NCBI GenBank assembly: GCA_934757155.1
Contig: CAKVLI010000008.1
Location: 4,738 to 68,737, forward strand
Source: an uncultured Candidatus Melainabacteria bacterium
GTDB lineage: Bacteria > Cyanobacteriota > Vampirovibrionia > Gastranaerophilales > Gastranaerophilaceae
Direction of reading: 5' to 3'
Length of the DNA stretch: 64,000 nucleotides
Shown: positions 18,186 to 27,123 of the stretch, in pieces
Layout: each line of letters opens with the position of its first letter
Position numbering within the stretch: position 1 is the first letter of the stretch
Notes under the pieces: model-generated
Databases searched by the model: none
What the model saw: the letters and a program-made list of their open reading frames with translations, nothing else
Told to the model about the DNA's origin: nothing
Position numbers and translations under genes: made by a program

Positions 18186-19274
18186 CTAGTTCTTTCCCTG
18201 CGGAATTACAATATTAAAACTCGTATTCTTCAATATTTGAGATTCAACCCAAACCGTACCATTCAGAGCCTGCACAAGATTCTTAACACAGTTAAGGATA
18301 ATCGCACGCAGCAAATTCTTCCTGTTAGGTGTATCAATTATCATATATGGGTCAAACATGTATTCCAAATCGTTTTCAGACAATAATAACGAGCTGCTTG
18401 AAATTGAAATCATAAAGCAATCACATTCGGGAAGTGACTTTGAACCGAGAAGTTCAAGAGTTGGAACGCTCAAACTTATTGCGATTTCACCCATTTCTAC
18501 CGATTTCAAAATAACTTCAAGAATATTTTGAATAATTGTCTTAATAATCTCTTCGTCGGAAGTTACAGTATTCTTCATACCTTCTTCAATATTTACAGCC
18601 CAGCGTACTTCTTTATCTTTGTAAATTTGTTCATTAAATCTTACCACTGAATGAACCGTATTTGTTATGTCAAAAATCTTTAATTCAGGAGTTTGCAACT
18701 CTGACTCTGTTTGAGATAATTCTAAAAGCTTACCAATCAAATACATTAGCTCAGATGAATTTTTCTTAATAATTCTGATGTATTTTTCTTGTTGTTCAGT
18801 CATTGAACCGCCCAAACCATCTGCCATAGCCTGAGAAAAACCAACAATAGACTGTAATGGTGATTTAAAATCATTTGCCAGTTTAAGCAAAAAGCTGTTC
18901 TTATCGCGATTTACTTCTTTTGTTTCATCTTTTGCTTTATAACTGTTATCTCTGGCGACAGCATCTCTAAAATCTAAAACATAGCCATCTTCAATCTCTT
19001 TTGAAGTCATGTCAAAATAGATTTCTTTACCGACGAATTTTGTTATAACAGAGCTGTCGGTTATGATTGAGCTTGAAATTAGATTCAAAGCATTTTCAAT
19101 AAAATCAGTAATTGATGAGGTCAAAAGATGCATTTTAGAAGTTTCAAAAATCTCAGCAGCTTTATCATTTACCCATTGAATTTTTCCGTCTTTATTACAA
19201 AACACAACCGCGTCAGGGAGTGCTTTTTCAACATCAATAGAATTTGTTCTAAATAGTATTTTTTTAATATCCAT
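18186..19274 (-). CDS. PAS-containing pseudo-histidine kinase
   Basis: 362 residues from the ATG at 19274, which has AAGGA 7 nt upstream; a longer frame from 19334 lacks an RBS. A PAS-like domain (about 15-100, PDAVVFCNKDGKIQWVNDKA) precedes a HisKA-like helix pair. The phospho-acceptor position of the H-box reads LANDFKSPL, so Asn134 (codon 18873-18875) replaces His. In the ATPase part the N-box reads QNILEVILKS, lacking the second Asn, and the D-x-G-x-G box is replaced by SISSSSLLL. Autophosphorylation is therefore unlikely; the protein may sense or scaffold. It heads the ABC ATPase-AsmA row. Confidence 0.82.
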   Translation of the reverse strand: MDIKKILFRTNSIDVEKALPDAVVFCNKDGKIQWVNDKAAEIFETSKMHLLTSSITDFIENALNLISSSIITDSSVITKFVGKEIYFDMTSKEIEDGYVLDFRDAVARDNSYKAKDETKEVNRDKNSFLLKLANDFKSPLQSIVGFSQAMADGLGGSMTEQQEKYIRIIKKNSSELMYLIGKLLELSQTESELQTPELKIFDITNTVHSVVRFNEQIYKDKEVRWAVNIEEGMKNTVTSDEEIIKTIIQNILEVILKSVEMGEIAISLSVPTLELLGSKSLPECDCFMISISSSSLLLSENDLEYMFDPYMIIDTPNRKNLLRAIILNCVKNLVQALNGTVWVESQILKNTSFNIVIPQGKN

Positions 19275-19327
19275 ATCAATTTCCTTACAAACCTTCCATT
19301 GTATTTTATCACAAAACTGTCTAACAA

Positions 19328-19534
19328 ACCTCAACGAGTTTGTAGAAAAATTTTAATTTTTCTACAAACTCGTTGGAACGGTTTCGATTGAGGTTATGTG
19401 CTATCCCGCACACAACCTCAATCTCACACACCTTCGGTCGGATTTGAAAAAGTTCGAAGAATTGTCTTTCAAAAACACTCACATGCTGGTATTTGGGGCT
19501 ACAAAATTGTTTTATTTACCCCTTCGACTTTTTC
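19328..19534. other. Hairpin-rich intergenic region
   Basis: The 358-bp gap 19275-19632 between divergent genes holds three inverted repeats: a perfect 21-bp one (19332-19352 with 19355-19375), a 15-bp one with one mismatch (19386-19400 with 19409-19423), and a distant one (19446-19459 with 19522-19534, one bulged base). AACCTCA at 19328-19334 also pairs with TGAGGTT at 19389-19395. It could be a structured RNA, a mobile-repeat remnant or a terminator pair. A 69-codon open frame here follows the repeats and is not believed to be a gene. Confidence 0.55.
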
Positions 19535-19565
19535 TACATCCTCCATAATTAAAAAAAAGTTAACT

Positions 19566-19581
19566 TTATTAAGAAATGTAA
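19566..19581 (+). promoter_or_regulatory. Shared upstream motif TTATTAAGAAATGTAA
   Basis: This 16-mer lies 52 bp before the DnaJ start and occurs again, identical, at 31993-32008 upstream of another gene. A near copy, on the other strand, is at 30708-30722. It is a candidate operator; the binding protein is unknown. Confidence 0.35.
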
Positions 19582-19632
19582 TTTTTTGTATTAATATTAA
19601 GATGTAAGAACTGTAATTTAGGACATAATATT

Positions 19633-20688
19633 ATGAAATATAAAGACTATTATGAAACATTGGGTGTTAAACGTGAAGCTACAGAAGCTGAAATTAAATC
19701 TGCATACCGTAAACTCGCGAGAAAATATCACCCTGACGTAAATAAAACAAAAGAAGCAGAAGAAAAATTCAAAGAAATCAACGAAGCCTATGAGGTTTTG
19801 GGCGATAAAGAAAAACGACAAAGATACGATAGTTTAGGTTCAAATTGGCAGGGCGGTGCTGACTATACTCCACCTCCTGGATTTGAAAACTTTAGCTTTA
19901 ACTTTAACCAAGGCGGCGGTGCACAAAGCTTTGATTTTGGTGACGGTGCCGGTGGGTTCTCTGACTTTTTCGCATCATTATTTGGGGATATGATGTCCTC
20001 ACAAGGTGGTGCAAGATCAGCCGGAGGGTTCAACAGCTTTAACGGGTTTGACTTCGGTAACATGAATCATGGAACTACACAACGTACTCGCTCATCAAGA
20101 AGAACGGCTGAACCTACTGAAAACTTAGATATAACCAAGACTTTAAATGTTACTGCAAAAGAGTTATTTGATAAAAAGCCTATTTCCGTAACGTTCACAG
20201 AAATGGACAAATGCGGGTATTGTAACGGTGGCGGTTACTGCTCACATTGTGGCGGTACAGGTATTGTTTCAACGCCTAAAACCGTAAAAGTTAACCTTCC
20301 AAAAGGTATTACAGAAGGTAAAAAAGTTCGACTCAAAGGCGAAGGAAAGACTGACCAATACGGAAGAAAGGGGGATTTGTACCTGATTGTACATTTCAAA
20401 GATTCTGAATATGAATTTGACGGTGCAAACTTGACGAAAGAAGTTGATATTACGCCTCCGGAAGCAGTTTTGGGATGCAATAAGGAAATAACAACACTCC
20501 ACGGTAAAATAAATATAAAAATACCTGCAGGAGTTTCAAGCGGTCAATCTTTAAGGCTCAAAAATCTTGGGTTACCGTCAGGTTCAGGCTATGGAGATTT
20601 GAACGCAAAAATTAAAATTGTTGTACCTAAGAACTACTCTAAAGAAGTCATCGACCTTTACAAAAAAATTCAACAACTTAATAAGTAA
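19633..20688 (+). CDS. DnaJ-family co-chaperone with a reduced zinc centre
   Basis: 351 residues. J domain at 1-70 with HPD at 33-35, then a Gly/Phe-rich linker (75-150), then substrate-binding domains (LNVTAKEL..., PKGITEGKKVRLKGEG, DVDITPPEAVLG, GDLNAKIKIVVPK). Between them lies one Cys cluster, CGYCNGGGYCSHCGGTG, i.e. two CxxC units instead of the four of canonical DnaJ. The protein is thus intermediate between DnaJ and CbpA types. It stimulates DnaK ATPase and delivers clients. No dnaK or grpE is adjacent. RBS TAGGA precedes the ATG. Confidence 0.88.
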   Translation: MKYKDYYETLGVKREATEAEIKSAYRKLARKYHPDVNKTKEAEEKFKEINEAYEVLGDKEKRQRYDSLGSNWQGGADYTPPPGFENFSFNFNQGGGAQSFDFGDGAGGFSDFFASLFGDMMSSQGGARSAGGFNSFNGFDFGNMNHGTTQRTRSSRRTAEPTENLDITKTLNVTAKELFDKKPISVTFTEMDKCGYCNGGGYCSHCGGTGIVSTPKTVKVNLPKGITEGKKVRLKGEGKTDQYGRKGDLYLIVHFKDSEYEFDGANLTKEVDITPPEAVLGCNKEITTLHGKINIKIPAGVSSGQSLRLKNLGLPSGSGYGDLNAKIKIVVPKNYSKEVIDLYKKIQQLNK

Positions 20689-20694
20689 CATATA

Positions 20695-20735
20695 TAATAA
20701 GAGACAGGGTAAACATAAATTCCTGTCTCTTATTA
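20695..20735. terminator. Terminator after the DnaJ gene
   Basis: 14-bp perfect stem (20695-20708 with 20722-20735) with a 13-nt loop, ending in T/A-rich sequence, between the convergent ends at 20688 and 20754. Confidence 0.75.
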
Positions 20736-20753
20736 TTACACTACATTTATTGT

Positions 20754-21449
20754 CTAATCCTCAGTCTCAGAATTCCTTAATAAGTATGATTCTTTTTCAG
20801 AATTAAGTTCTTCTAATTTCTGAGATTTATGATCTTCAAACCGTTCTTTAGTTGAGTCTACATATTGTTCCGCAAAATACTTATTTGGTGTAGCTAACGG
20901 AACAAGATTTAACAACACCGCAATTAACGTAGCACCCTTTGCAACAGCTTTTCCTGCCTTCCACATAAATTCATGCATTTTATGAGTTTTTTCGTCAGTC
21001 AAGTCATCTGGATCACCAAATTCTTCAAATACACTATCTTCATATGCAGATTCTCCAGCTCCCAAGGAGATTAAAGCAGCTGTAAATGCTATAGCAAGGG
21101 CAATTAAACTTTTAAAACCATATTCTTTTTGTGCTTGCTTTCTTAATTCCTTAATATTATCTTTACCGTATGTAAGTGTTTCTCTTACACATTCATCTTT
21201 ATCTAGAGAAGCATTCTTTATAACGGCTTTCGATTTTATATAATAATCTTGAAAATCAATAGTCTTATCTGCTTTTTGAAATCGCAAAGAATCCAATGAA
21301 TTACTCAACTGTTCAACTTTATTGTCATATATTGATTCACCGCGATTCTGTTCTGTTTTTGCATAAGATGTTAATGTCCCTGCAGTCAATGCTGCTGTTA
21401 CTGCAAGTGGTAAAATTTTGTTTTTTAGTGAGATTGGCATAGTTTTCAT
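20754..21449 (-). CDS. Membrane protein of unknown function with signal sequence
   Basis: 231 residues. The N-terminus (KNKILPLAVTAALTAGTLTSYA) looks like a signal peptide; hydrophobic segments at about 110-128 (SLIALAIAFTAALISLGAG) and 168-187 (VAKGATLIAVLLNLVPLA) may cross the membrane; the rest is highly charged, with KDECVRETL and a Glu/Lys-rich tail. RBS AAGGAG lies 10 nt before the ATG. No recognised domain. It resembles the other small membrane proteins at 31045 and 54338 in style, not in alignable sequence. Confidence 0.65.
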   Translation of the reverse strand: MKTMPISLKNKILPLAVTAALTAGTLTSYAKTEQNRGESIYDNKVEQLSNSLDSLRFQKADKTIDFQDYYIKSKAVIKNASLDKDECVRETLTYGKDNIKELRKQAQKEYGFKSLIALAIAFTAALISLGAGESAYEDSVFEEFGDPDDLTDEKTHKMHEFMWKAGKAVAKGATLIAVLLNLVPLATPNKYFAEQYVDSTKERFEDHKSQKLEELNSEKESYLLRNSETED

Positions 21450-21620
21450 AGAAAAATTACTCCTTCGTTTATTTCCTATAGATATTAAAAAGCGTAAAAA
21501 TATTTTTTGCTATTACAATAAATTCATTAACTTGTATTTTCCCCTTTCCCCCAACCCTTTACAAACTTGACATGACGATTAAATCTGATGAAAATTGTAT
21601 ATGGGATATAAGGGGGATTT

Positions 21621-22724
21621 ATGACTAAACAGACTTTTTTACACGACAAGCACGTCAAATTGGGAGCAAGAATGGTTGATTTTGCCGGCTGGCATATGCC
21701 TGTTCAGTACACGACTATCATTGACGAACACAAGAATGTAAGAGAGTCGGTAGGCATTTTTGATGTATCTCATATGGGGGAAGTAATCGTTCAGGGCGAG
21801 GACGCACTTCCGTATCTTAACAAAATTGTTCCGCAGGATATTTCTAAACTTGTTGATTCTAAAGCTGTATATTGCCAGCTTACAAATAAACATGGCGGAC
21901 TCATTGATGACTTGATTATTTATAAACTCGAAGATAAAAAATATTTAATCATAGCTAACGCATCACGCATTGACGAAGATTTAAACTGGATGGTCAGAAA
22001 TAAACCCGGGTTTGATGTACAAATAATTAATGAATCACATAATTATTCGCTTTTAGCAGTACAAGGACCTAAAGCTTGTGATTTAATGCGTTCTTTGGGT
22101 GTAACAGACCTTCCAAAATTCTTCTCAATAAAACGTGGAGAACTGTTTAATATTAACGTATGGATTTCCAGAACAGGTTACACAGGAGAAGACGGGGTAG
22201 AAATCCTTGTTCGGAACGAGTTTTCCGAATACCTTTGGGATAAGCTTCTTGAGGCAGGTCAAGCTTTTGAGATTAAACCAATAGGCTTGGGGGCAAGAGA
22301 TACTTTAAGATTGGAAGCAGCATTACACCTATACGGAAACGATTTGGACGAGAACACAACTCCGATTGAAGCCGGTTTAAGCTGGTCTATTCCAAAAGAC
22401 AAGGTTGAGGATTATAACGGCAAGGAAACTATTTTAAAACAGCTAAAAGACGGGGTTGAGAAAAAGTTAGTCGGATTAAAAATGTTAGACAAAAATATTG
22501 CTCGTCACGGTTATGACGTTTATTATAACGGAGAAAAAATCGGTGTTGTAACCAGTGGCGGGATTTCACCTACGAGAGGGGATAATATAGCTCTTGCTTA
22601 TATAAAAAACCTTGACAATTTAACTGTAGGCTCTACAATTCAAATAATGATAAGGGAAAAATTGCACGATGCCGAAATCGTCAAACGACCTTTTGTTGTA
22701 AAAAGAAATAAAGAATCTAAATAA
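21621..22724 (+). CDS. gcvT: Glycine cleavage system T protein (aminomethyltransferase)
   Basis: 367 residues, normal length. It transfers the methylene carbon from the aminomethyl-lipoyl H protein to tetrahydrofolate and releases ammonia. Motifs: ARMVDFAGWHMPVQY at the start, FDVSHMGEV, SRTGYTGEDGVEI (catalytic region), LGARDTLRLEAAL, and a C-terminal GGISPTRGDNIALAYI. RBS AAGGGGG. A TTGACA at 21567-21572 could be the -35, though no good -10 is at the right distance. I saw no glycine riboswitch upstream. First gene of gcvT-gcvH-gcvPA; folD, which also uses methylene-THF, lies 10 kb away. Confidence 0.97.
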   Translation: MTKQTFLHDKHVKLGARMVDFAGWHMPVQYTTIIDEHKNVRESVGIFDVSHMGEVIVQGEDALPYLNKIVPQDISKLVDSKAVYCQLTNKHGGLIDDLIIYKLEDKKYLIIANASRIDEDLNWMVRNKPGFDVQIINESHNYSLLAVQGPKACDLMRSLGVTDLPKFFSIKRGELFNINVWISRTGYTGEDGVEILVRNEFSEYLWDKLLEAGQAFEIKPIGLGARDTLRLEAALHLYGNDLDENTTPIEAGLSWSIPKDKVEDYNGKETILKQLKDGVEKKLVGLKMLDKNIARHGYDVYYNGEKIGVVTSGGISPTRGDNIALAYIKNLDNLTVGSTIQIMIREKLHDAEIVKRPFVVKRNKESK

Positions 22725-22743
22725 TATATAGGAGAATAGTTTA

Positions 22744-23118
22744 ATGAACGAAAATATGTTATGTACAAAAACTCATGAATACGTACTTGGACAAGGTGGC
22801 AAGTATGTTGTTGGTATCACTGATTACGCTATTGAGCAATTAGGCGACATAGTATTTATAGAACTTCCGGAAGTCGGAGCAGAATTTGCTAAAAACGAAG
22901 TTTTTGCAACAGTTGAATCAGTTAAAGCAGCTTCTGAAATTTATATGCCAATATCAGGCAAGGTTGTTGAAATCAACGAAGAAGTTGTAAACAGCCCGGA
23001 ATTACTTAATGACGAAGCTTACGAAAACAAATGGCTCATCAAGATTGAATCTTCAGCTGATCAAGTTGAATTTGCCGATTTGTTAGATTACTCAGATTAT
23101 AAAGAAGAAGTTGAATAA
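22744..23118 (+). CDS. gcvH: Glycine cleavage system H protein
   Basis: 124 residues. Lipoyl-carrier protein of glycine cleavage; the lipoylated lysine is Lys61 in ATVESVKAASEIY. It begins 19 nt after gcvT with an AGGAG RBS, and its stop overlaps the ATG of gcvPA by one base (TAATG). Confidence 0.97.
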   Translation: MNENMLCTKTHEYVLGQGGKYVVGITDYAIEQLGDIVFIELPEVGAEFAKNEVFATVESVKAASEIYMPISGKVVEINEEVVNSPELLNDEAYENKWLIKIESSADQVEFADLLDYSDYKEEVE

Positions 23119-24359
23119 TGAAAAATTTTATAGCACATACAGAAAGCACAAGAGAGGAAATGCTTAAAGCAATTTCCTGCGTGTCATTAGAGGATTTGTA
23201 TAAACAAGTTCCTGTCAAATTCAAAGACTTTAGCATATCAAATCCGCTCAGTGAAATGGAAGCACAGCGACAAGTCAGAGCGCTTGCAAGAAAGAACAAA
23301 ACTGAATACTCATCTTTTCTTGGTGGCGGAGTTTACAACAAATTCATACCTGCATGCGTTAACTATGTAGCGCAAAGGTTTGAATTCTTAACTGCTTATA
23401 CTCCATATCAGCCGGAAATTTCGCAAGGAACATTGCAGATTATCTACGAATACCAAACAATGATTTCAAGATTGACCGGCATGGATATCGCAAATGCATC
23501 AATGTATGATGGAGGTTCGGCTTGCGCAGAAGCTGTTCTTATGTCTCACAGAATTGCTCGTGGCAAAAAGAACAAGGCTTTGATTTCAGAAAGACTCAAT
23601 CCTGAATACAAAGAAGTTATCAAAACATACTGTTGGGCGCAAGGTATTGAGTTAGAATGGTTTGAAGAATTGCCTGAAAATTGTGCTGAATACTGTTGTG
23701 TATTAGTTCAATATCCGGATTATTACGGAGAGATAACAAAAATTATAAAACCTGCTGATACAACACTTATAGTGGCAGCTAATTTAAGTGCGTTAGCTAT
23801 TATCCCACCCCCTGTTGAGGCTGATATTGTAGTCGGAGATATCCAACCATTAGGTATTTCTATGGAATTTGGCGGCCCGCACGCCGGTTATATGGCATGT
23901 AAAGATGCTAATATGCGTCAAATGCCTGGCAGATTAGTCGGGAAAACCCTTGATGCAGACGGGAAGACTGCTTATACTCTAACTATTCAAACAAGGGAAC
24001 AACATATCAAGAGAGAAAAAGCTACAAGTAATATCTGCTCAAATCAATCTTTAATCGCACTTTCAGCAACTTTATATTTGAGTCTTATGGGCGAGCAAGG
24101 ATTTAAAGAAACTGCAGTTATGTCTGCAAATATGGCGCATGCACTTTCTAAAATGCTTAATAGTAAAGGCATAAGAACAATGAACAAAAACTTCTATAAC
24201 GAATTTGTTATTGAAGTTGAAGATGCTGATAAATACCTTACAAAACTTAAAGAGGCAAATATCTTGGGCGGAATTAAGCTTGATAACAAAAGAGTTTTAG
24301 TTTGTGTAACCGAGATGAACACAGAAGAAGAAATTCTAGACTATATTGAAGCTTTATAA
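23118..24359 (+). CDS. gcvPA: Glycine dehydrogenase (decarboxylating) subunit 1
   Basis: 413 residues, the N-terminal half of the P protein, as in organisms with split GcvP. Recognisable by FIAHTESTREEML, FLGGGVYNKFIPACVNYV, PYQPEISQGTLQIIYEYQ and NASMYDGGSACAEA. The PLP lysine is in subunit 2 (gcvPB), which normally follows directly; here the next gene is a nucleoside transporter 50 bp downstream, so gcvPB must lie elsewhere or be missing. The reading frame is full length with no break. Confidence 0.95.
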   Translation: MKNFIAHTESTREEMLKAISCVSLEDLYKQVPVKFKDFSISNPLSEMEAQRQVRALARKNKTEYSSFLGGGVYNKFIPACVNYVAQRFEFLTAYTPYQPEISQGTLQIIYEYQTMISRLTGMDIANASMYDGGSACAEAVLMSHRIARGKKNKALISERLNPEYKEVIKTYCWAQGIELEWFEELPENCAEYCCVLVQYPDYYGEITKIIKPADTTLIVAANLSALAIIPPPVEADIVVGDIQPLGISMEFGGPHAGYMACKDANMRQMPGRLVGKTLDADGKTAYTLTIQTREQHIKREKATSNICSNQSLIALSATLYLSLMGEQGFKETAVMSANMAHALSKMLNSKGIRTMNKNFYNEFVIEVEDADKYLTKLKEANILGGIKLDNKRVLVCVTEMNTEEEILDYIEAL

Positions 24360-24408
24360 CAAGTATTTTTATGCTAAAATTGAATCCATAGTAAATCAAG
24401 GAGTTTAA

Positions 24409-25677
24409 ATGGAAAGATTTGTCGGACTTATCGGGATTGTAGTAATATTTTTAATTGTTTTTTTGATGTCAAACAACAGAAGAGCAATCAATTACAAAAC
24501 AGTTGGAATCGGTTTTTTACTACAAATATTACTTGCAATATTTATTTTTAAAGTACCTTTAGGTCGCGATATTTTCTTAATGATAGGACATTTTATCCAA
24601 AAAATTCTTGAATTTGCAACTGAAGGCGGATTATTTGTTTTCGGTGCTTTGCTTCAAAATTCAAGACTGGAAGAGCTTTTTGGCAAAGGAAGCACAATTT
24701 TTGCGGTTCAACTTATTTGCGCAAACATCTTTATGATGGTTTTAGTAAACATTCTTTACTATTACGGAATAATGCAGAGAGTTGTCGCTGTTTTAGGCAG
24801 AATAATGAACAAAATCATGCACGTATCAGGTGCAGAAGCTCTTTCTAACGTAGCCAGCTCTTTTGTTGGTCAGATTACAGCACAAATTATGATTAAGCCA
24901 TATTTAGAAAAACTTACCCGCTCAGAATTGTTAGCATCAATGGCGGGCAGTATGGCGTGTATTTCAGGCGCAATTATGCCAATATATATCGGTATGGGGA
25001 TTCCGGCTCAATACATTCTTGCTTCATCAATAATGGCAGCACCTGGGGCTATGATTTTAGCCAAAATTATTTACCCAGAAACAGGTGAGCCAGAAACAAG
25101 AGATAATTTCAGAATTTCAAAAAGAAGGACATTTGCAAATGTTTTTGAGGCGATATCAAACGGAGCCTCAGAAGGTATGAAGGTTGCTATAAGCGTTACC
25201 GCAATGATTTTAGCGCTTGTCGCTCTCGTAGCGTTTGTGGATTGGATTCTCGGATTGGGCGGAATGTTCTGCTACAAGTTTATTCCGGGATGTTCACACC
25301 TTGCATTCTTATCACACTTATCATTAAATCTTATCTTAGGTAAGATATTTGCAATATTTGCAATAATTATCGGCGTTCCGCTACAGGATGCATCTGTTGT
25401 TGGTTCATTAATGGGTACAAAACTGGTTCTCAACGAAATGGTTGCTTACGTCGGTTTGACTCACGTAGCACAATCTATTGATACTAAGAGCTTTATGCTC
25501 GCAAGCTTCGCTTTATGCTCATTTGGTAACTTCGGTTCTATCGCAATCCAAATCGGTGGTATCGGGGAGCTTGCTCCAAATCAAAAGAAAAACCTTGCAA
25601 GACTCGGTTTAAGAGCGCTAATCTGCGGTACATTAAGCTGTTACTTATCCGCAGCTATCGTTGGTATTTTGATGTAA
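24409..25677 (+). CDS. Concentrative nucleoside transporter, NupC/CNT family
   Basis: 422 residues, polytopic inner-membrane protein. Starts with a short helix (VGLIGIVVIFLIVFLMS), then the CNT core: FVFGALLQNSRLEELFG, VSGAEALSNVASSFVGQITA (nucleoside-binding hairpin), MAGSMACISGAIMPIYIGMG and a C-terminal LCSFGNFGSIAIQIGGIGELAP motif. It imports nucleosides with a cation. RBS AAGGAG. It follows gcvPA on the same strand and meets the next minus-strand gene end to end. Nucleoside salvage fits with the uridine-kinase-like gene at 10699. Confidence 0.93.
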   Translation: MERFVGLIGIVVIFLIVFLMSNNRRAINYKTVGIGFLLQILLAIFIFKVPLGRDIFLMIGHFIQKILEFATEGGLFVFGALLQNSRLEELFGKGSTIFAVQLICANIFMMVLVNILYYYGIMQRVVAVLGRIMNKIMHVSGAEALSNVASSFVGQITAQIMIKPYLEKLTRSELLASMAGSMACISGAIMPIYIGMGIPAQYILASSIMAAPGAMILAKIIYPETGEPETRDNFRISKRRTFANVFEAISNGASEGMKVAISVTAMILALVALVAFVDWILGLGGMFCYKFIPGCSHLAFLSHLSLNLILGKIFAIFAIIIGVPLQDASVVGSLMGTKLVLNEMVAYVGLTHVAQSIDTKSFMLASFALCSFGNFGSIAIQIGGIGELAPNQKKNLARLGLRALICGTLSCYLSAAIVGILM

Positions 25678-25932
25678 CTAAGGAAGCTCTCGTTCTATAG
25701 ACTCGTTAATGTTTTCCAGCTTTGTAACCTTATCCAAAGCTATTGAAAGCATATTAATATAGTGATTTCTTTCTTCACTTAAATACTTTTTGTTCTCTTG
25801 CGACAAATTATAGTAAGATGAATTCATTTCCTTCTCTAAGCAAGCCTCACGAGTAATTTTTATTATACTTTTAAGTGAAAATATTTCGCTAAAACCTGCT
25901 TCTAGACAGCCAATTACTTCATTTTTCGTCAT
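25678..25932 (-). CDS. Small protein of unknown function
   Basis: 84 residues, mostly helical and charged (FSLKSIIKITREACLEKE, NHYINMLSIALDKVTKLENI), no signal peptide. A clear RBS (AGGAGAG, 6 nt before the ATG) supports it as a real gene despite its size. Its stop abuts the stop of nupC. Confidence 0.55.
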   Translation of the reverse strand: MTKNEVIGCLEAGFSEIFSLKSIIKITREACLEKEMNSSYYNLSQENKKYLSEERNHYINMLSIALDKVTKLENINESIERELP

Positions 25933-26025
25933 TCTGCTCTCTCCTAATATAAATCTTTTTCAACCGTATATTACAAGTATAGCAGGTTCTCAAAAATTTA
26001 CGTTAATGTATTTTCCAATTAACAA

Positions 26026-27120
26026 TTATTTACAAGTTATAAAAGCATTTAAGTAGCGTATTAAATTGTTAAAACCTATGTCACTACTGTTTTTCTGCCT
26101 ATTTTTTAAATATTCGTCAATAGTTGATAAAATTTCTAAAAATGTTGATTCTGTTATATTATTGTCCACATAATCTTCATAAATGTTCAAAATATAAGCG
26201 AAAGTATCCTCACCATCGTGCATCTTGATTTGAATCAAAGCACGTTTTAATTCTTCACTCTCAATTGTTACATTCAAAAGATTATTATAAAGCTTAGCAG
26301 AGCGTTCAATTTTCTTCATTAAGGTATCTTCAGGAAGATATTGAAGCATAGTTTCAAAATAGTTCACAAAGATTTCGTATAGACGCTCACGCTTATATTC
26401 TTTAAAACTAAACTTTGTAATAAAAAAGTCCCTAAAGAACAAATCTAAATCCGACAGATTGTTGTTAAAAATCTTTTTGATGTTATTCCAATACTCTTCC
26501 ACACCCATATTTCGCAAATAGTCTTCTACTAAAAGCAACAAATCCAAGTCAGATGAATTTTTGTTCAAAGTATAATAGAAATCACGTATATTTACACCTT
26601 CAGTATCTGCCAAAAACACAGTAACCTTCTGCAACATTTTAAATATACTAGCAGCTTTTAATTGCTCTTCCTTTATCTGTGTCCAGAAGTTATGTAAAAG
26701 CACAAACATAGGATTTTCCTTTTCTTTTCCTGAGAGTTTTTCACCATAAATAATTTTATTATAAATTTCCTGCTGCTTTGGAGCCAAGTGCAATTTAGGT
26801 TTTGAACCGTCAATTAGATATTTGTTACGTATTGTTCGAATTGCCTTGTCATTCTTCTCAGATGTTTTTTTATAGCATTCACACACAGCGTGAAGCAACA
26901 ATGACAAAGAAATAATTCTGTCTAATCCATCTACAATAAGGTATTGATCGATAGACTTTTGGGAAACGAACATCATACCCAAACCGATGTTGCGAGTAAA
27001 TTGTTCATCTTCTGTCATCAAATCAAGAAAATTTACAAGCTCAGCACCGCACTTTGCATACTCTAACGCATACAAATCCTTAGAACTATTCAGAAATTCA
27101 AGTAAATTTACTACTTCCAT
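26026..27120 (-). CDS. DUF262-like (ParB/GmrS-fold) protein with an altered motif
   Basis: 364 residues. IVDGLDRIISLSLLLHAV (62-79) matches the DUF262 signature normally written DGQQRLTTL; the following YLIDGSKPKLHLAPKQQEIYNKII also has the DUF262 layout. Here DGQQR reads DGLDR. The C-terminal DUF1524 nuclease with its HNH-type motif is not seen; the C-terminal part is helical. DUF262 proteins include GmrSD type IV restriction and ParB-like nucleotidases. It follows the winged-helix gene by 3 nt, so the two form a unit. Function could be regulation or defence; not decided by sequence. Confidence 0.62.
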   Translation of the reverse strand: MEVVNLLEFLNSSKDLYALEYAKCGAELVNFLDLMTEDEQFTRNIGLGMMFVSQKSIDQYLIVDGLDRIISLSLLLHAVCECYKKTSEKNDKAIRTIRNKYLIDGSKPKLHLAPKQQEIYNKIIYGEKLSGKEKENPMFVLLHNFWTQIKEEQLKAASIFKMLQKVTVFLADTEGVNIRDFYYTLNKNSSDLDLLLLVEDYLRNMGVEEYWNNIKKIFNNNLSDLDLFFRDFFITKFSFKEYKRERLYEIFVNYFETMLQYLPEDTLMKKIERSAKLYNNLLNVTIESEELKRALIQIKMHDGEDTFAYILNIYEDYVDNNITESTFLEILSTIDEYLKNRQKNSSDIGFNNLIRYLNAFITCK

Positions 27121-27123
27121 TCA

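Noticed and set aside
19398..19607. 69-codon open frame in the hairpin-rich spacer
   Set aside because: It overlaps the inverted repeats, has no RBS, and its composition follows the repeats.
21450..21620. Glycine riboswitch before gcvT
   Set aside because: No tandem aptamer pattern or conserved core bases were seen in the 171-bp region.
24360..24408. Truncated gcvPB after gcvPA
   Set aside because: The gap is only 49 bp and the next frame is clearly a CNT transporter.
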